This document shows, one piece after another, positions 61,900 to 64,000 of a stretch of DNA of 64,000 bases; the first letter of the stretch is position 1; each line of letters begins with the position of its first letter. This stretch comes from Bacillota bacterium (GTDB lineage: Bacteria > Bacillota > Clostridia > Tissierellales > MES13), in the NCBI GenBank assembly GCA_009711785.1, contig VENA01000008.1, forward strand, positions 1 to 64,000, written 5' to 3'. The position numbers and the translations under genes are program-made. The notes beneath the pieces were generated by a model that was not told the origin of the DNA, did no database searches, and saw only the letters and a program-made list of their open reading frames with translations.

Positions 61900-62176
61900 G
61901 GTCTATATTTAATATTATTCCCTATATTACATATTAATATTAGCATTGCATTAATTTATATATTCTAAAATTAACCTATAAAATAAAATCTACATATACT
62001 TATTTACTCTTTATTTAGCTTAAGTTTCTTTTTTAAAATAAATTTGACTATAAATTGAGATTAACCATTCTCAACATCATCCTATGACGACTATTCAAGT
62101 GTTTTAAAATAATTATTAAATAAATTGTTTATGATATTTTAAAAGTACCCTAGTAAAAGAAAAAAATAACAAATTT
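61900..62176. other. AT-rich intergenic DNA
   Basis: No gene or RNA is supported here. A small dyad TTGAGA-N7-TCTCAA lies near 62056-62076. The stretch separates the ABC-F promoter from the decayed helicase fragment. Confidence 0.4.
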
Positions 62177-62486
62177 GTGTATTTACTAAATGAGTGTGAA
62201 AGTAATCTAGAAAAAGATTAGTTGAATCCATAAATAAGAAAGGTATTAAACTTCAAGATGAAACTCAAAAAACAATATATATTGATAACATTCCTATAGC
62301 AGAGGTGGATTTTTTCTATGAGCCAAAAACTGTAGTATCGGTTGATGGTAGAAATGTTCATAATCAAGGCTATATAAGTGATTCTAATAAGGAAAAAAGG
62401 AGTAATCTAAAAGCAAAGGATTATAGATAATAGTAATTAGATAAGAAAAATTTAAGAATGATTTATCAAGACTTATCTGTTGTTAG
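62177..62486 (+). pseudogene. Remnant of a helicase-type C-terminal domain
   Basis: Three frames on the plus strand encode consecutive parts of one domain: VYLLNECESNLEKD then TAG (62177-62221); LVESINKKGIKLQDETQ, then IPIAEVDFFYEPKTVVSVDG to TAA at 62430; and IIVIR, a TAA, then EKFKNDLSRL to 62486. The core pattern DFFYEPKTVVSVDG and DYR-IIVIR matches the DUF559-like or endonuclease-like end of large DEAD/DEAH helicases, as far as I recall them. At least two frameshifts and a nonsense codon make it dead. There is no start or ribosome binding site. Confidence 0.6.
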
Positions 62487-62688
62487 TTAAAATGATCTAT
62501 AATATTATACAGGTAGCTGTCTTTTAATAAATAAAGATCACTCTTCTTAAATCCATACACTTATAATTAACAGAGATAAGCTAATTTAATAACAAAAAAC
62601 ACTCTAAAAAATTTAAAGATTCCATATAAATTTCCTTATAGTGGCTGCATTTTTATCCTAAGAAAAATATCAATAGTTTCCAATTTTA
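62487..62688. other. Noncoding AT-rich DNA after the helicase remnant
   Basis: No open frame, RNA or repeat is supported in this stretch. Confidence 0.4.
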
Positions 62689-62819
62689 TATAAATATACC
62701 CCATTTATAAAAGTCCACCGCCTCTTAAAGGTCGCCAGCTTTAGTGTTTTCAGTTTAGAAGTATTTCTACCTAACAATCCTTCTCTAAACATATTTTAAA
62801 TCGATGGGGTATATTTATA
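62689..62819. mobile_element. 131-bp element with 16-bp perfect terminal inverted repeats
   Basis: TATAAATATACCCCAT (62689-62704) and its exact reverse complement (62804-62819) bound a 99-base core. The core has no ORF. It contains CCACCGCCTC and GGTCGCCAGC, GC-rich for this genome. The size and perfect ends suggest a MITE-like remnant of an insertion sequence; a large structured RNA is the alternative. No clear target-site duplication is visible. Confidence 0.5.
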
Positions 62820-63007
62820 GACATATTCTTTAAGCACTTACATAAAAACTCAAATTTACTACCTTGCTACTAATAAGCTAAGCTTGTGAATATATATAAT
62901 TTAAACCTAAAATTTTATATATTTTAAAACCAAACCTCTTCTTTTTTTAAATCGATTTCGTTATTAACCACCATCTTTATATACTTACTAATCCATTAAG
63001 CTATTTT
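62820..63007. other. Noncoding DNA before the CoA-transferase end
   Basis: AT-rich, with no ORF or repeat that I can support. It follows the stop of the leftward CoA-transferase gene and holds no obvious terminator hairpin. Confidence 0.4.
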
Positions 63008-64000
63008 TTACCATAACATAAGTTTATCAGCTTTGAACTTCAATTCGTCTCTAAAATTAGGATGAGCAATATTAATCAACCTTTTCACTCTTTCACCTAC
63101 GCTTCGTCCTCTAAGCCATGCAACTCCATATTCAGTAACAACATAATCAACATCGTTTCTAGATAAGCTTACTGCAGCACCTAACTTAAGTGAAGGTACA
63201 ATTTTTGATACTGTTACTCTCTCCCCTTTTTCATTCTTTACACTAGCTGTTGAATAAAGTGCTATGACAGATTTTCCTTCTGGACATCTTTGTGCTCCAA
63301 TGGCAGTATCTGCTTGACCACCAGTACCAGAAAACTGTTTATGTCCAATAGATTCAGAACAACATTGTCCGGTTAAATCAACCTCAATAGTAGTATTTAT
63401 TGAAACCATTTTATGGTTTTGTCCTACTATATTTGGATCATTTGTCCATTTGCCTTGTTTAAACAAGACATTAGGATTATCATCTAAATAGTCATATAGC
63501 TTCTGTGAACCCAGTGCAAATGTACAGATTGACTTATTCTTGTAAAGAGTTTTCTTTGAGTTATCTATAGCACCACATTCTATAAGATCAACCATACCAT
63601 CAGTAAACATTTCAGTATGAATACCTAAATGTTTCTTTACCTTTAACGCTTCGGCAACTGCGTTTGGTATTCCACCGATTCCAAGCTGAATTGTTGAGCC
63701 ATCTTCAATTAAGTCAGCAATATACTCTCCAATCTTTTTATCTTTATTATTGAAAGGCACTGTAGGTAAACAAGGAATTGATCTATCAGTTTCAACAATT
63801 GCATCTATTTTACTTACATGTATTTGGTTATCACCAAAGGTTCTAGGATAATTTTTATTTACTTCTGCAATAATTACTACATCTCCTGATTCAATTAATT
63901 GCATTTCATAGGTATTCCCAATAGATAAACTTATATATCCATGTTTATCCATAGGGGAACACGTCATCATTAAGACTTTTCTTCTACCTTCCATTGCATA
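63008..64000 (-). CDS. Acetyl-CoA hydrolase/4-hydroxybutyrate or butyryl-CoA:acetate CoA-transferase family, 5' end outside window
   Basis: The frame is open to the right edge (codons Tyr-Cys precede the first ATG at 63994), so the start is outside the window. The visible 330 residues match class I CoA-transferases of the 4-hydroxybutyrate/butyryl type: SPMDKHGYISLSIGNTYEM, QLGIGGIPNAVAEAL, LGIHTEMFTDGMVDL with the conserved Glu, VDLTGQCCSESIGHKQFSG, TEYGVAWLRGRSVGERVKRL and IAHPNFRDEL. These enzymes exchange CoA between acyl-CoA and acetate in fermentation. The C-terminus is normal. The exact acid is not determined. Confidence 0.9.
   Translation of the reverse strand, partial: YAMEGRRKVLMMTCSPMDKHGYISLSIGNTYEMQLIESGDVVIIAEVNKNYPRTFGDNQIHVSKIDAIVETDRSIPCLPTVPFNNKDKKIGEYIADLIEDGSTIQLGIGGIPNAVAEALKVKKHLGIHTEMFTDGMVDLIECGAIDNSKKTLYKNKSICTFALGSQKLYDYLDDNPNVLFKQGKWTNDPNIVGQNHKMVSINTTIEVDLTGQCCSESIGHKQFSGTGGQADTAIGAQRCPEGKSVIALYSTASVKNEKGERVTVSKIVPSLKLGAAVSLSRNDVDYVVTEYGVAWLRGRSVGERVKRLINIAHPNFRDELKFKADKLMLW

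Noticed and set aside
1..64000. CRISPR array, prophage, integrase, tRNA or rRNA genes
   Set aside because: I read for regular repeats with spacers, integrase and phage structural proteins and tRNA-like folds on both strands and saw none.

Overview
The window reads as chromosomal DNA from an anaerobic, spore-forming, very AT-rich member of the Firmicutes, most like Clostridia or Tissierellia. The reasons are the low GC content, strong GGAGG-type ribosome binding sites, an alpha/beta-type small acid-soluble spore protein (35519-35710), S-layer-homology domains, T-box leaders, a PucR-type regulator and a CoA-transferase of fermentative metabolism at the right edge. No tRNA, rRNA, CRISPR array or intact insertion sequence was seen. 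I cannot name the species.

Layout. 1-1220: end of a DMT-family transporter and an ornithine cyclodeaminase-family gene, both rightward. 1225-5970: small leftward accessory genes, namely a frameshifted DUF4037 protein, two GNAT acetyltransferases, an M1-like peptidase, a nitroreductase and an HD protein. 6171-21653: a large leftward catabolic region. It holds a molybdenum hydroxylase of the xanthine dehydrogenase family (three subunits), an NCS2 uracil/xanthine permease, a MoeA-like protein, a PucR regulator, homologues of all three AllFGH oxamate carbamoyltransferase subunits plus a small extra ORF, a cyclase-family hydrolase, a nitrilase-family hydrolase and a class III CoA-transferase. 21900-28634: leftward argB-argD-(dead glutaminase paralogue)-carA-carB. 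29078-32771: five leftward accessory genes separate this from rightward argC-argJ (33135-35402). 

35519-48416 is mixed: the spore protein, a PLP-fold/GNAT fusion lacking the PLP lysine, a lipoprotein with two metallo-beta-lactamase domains, a SatP-type acetate carrier, FetAB-like export genes, a two-gene operon under a LexA-box promoter, a GAF-GGDEF protein, serA behind two tandem serine T-boxes, an HxlR/old-yellow-enzyme pair and a LarA-like racemase. 48651-56832 holds surface and envelope genes (an SLH-LRR protein, a beta-helix protein, an exported protein) with a Nudix-pyrophosphatase fusion, a YbjQ protein and a zinc-binding protein. 56937-61900 holds an MFS exporter and an ABC-F protein, each behind a structured leader with a tiny ORF. 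62177-63007 is decayed DNA with a helicase-tail remnant and a 131-bp element with 16-bp perfect inverted repeats, followed by a CoA-transferase cut by the window edge.

How it may work together. In the catabolic region the permease and molybdenum hydroxylase would take up and hydroxylate a purine-like compound. The two hydrolases could open a ring or cleave an amide, and AllFGH would move a carbamoyl group to phosphate to give carbamoyl phosphate. Allantoinase, AllC, AllD and carbamate kinase are absent from the window, so the classical allantoin/oxalurate route is not complete here and the true substrate is open. The most unusual items are this region, the LexA-controlled operon encoding a LexA DNA-binding domain without its protease, the catalytically dead CarA-like domain beside carA, the PLP-less PLP-fold/GNAT fusion, and the two attenuator-type leaders ahead of the MFS and ABC-F genes.
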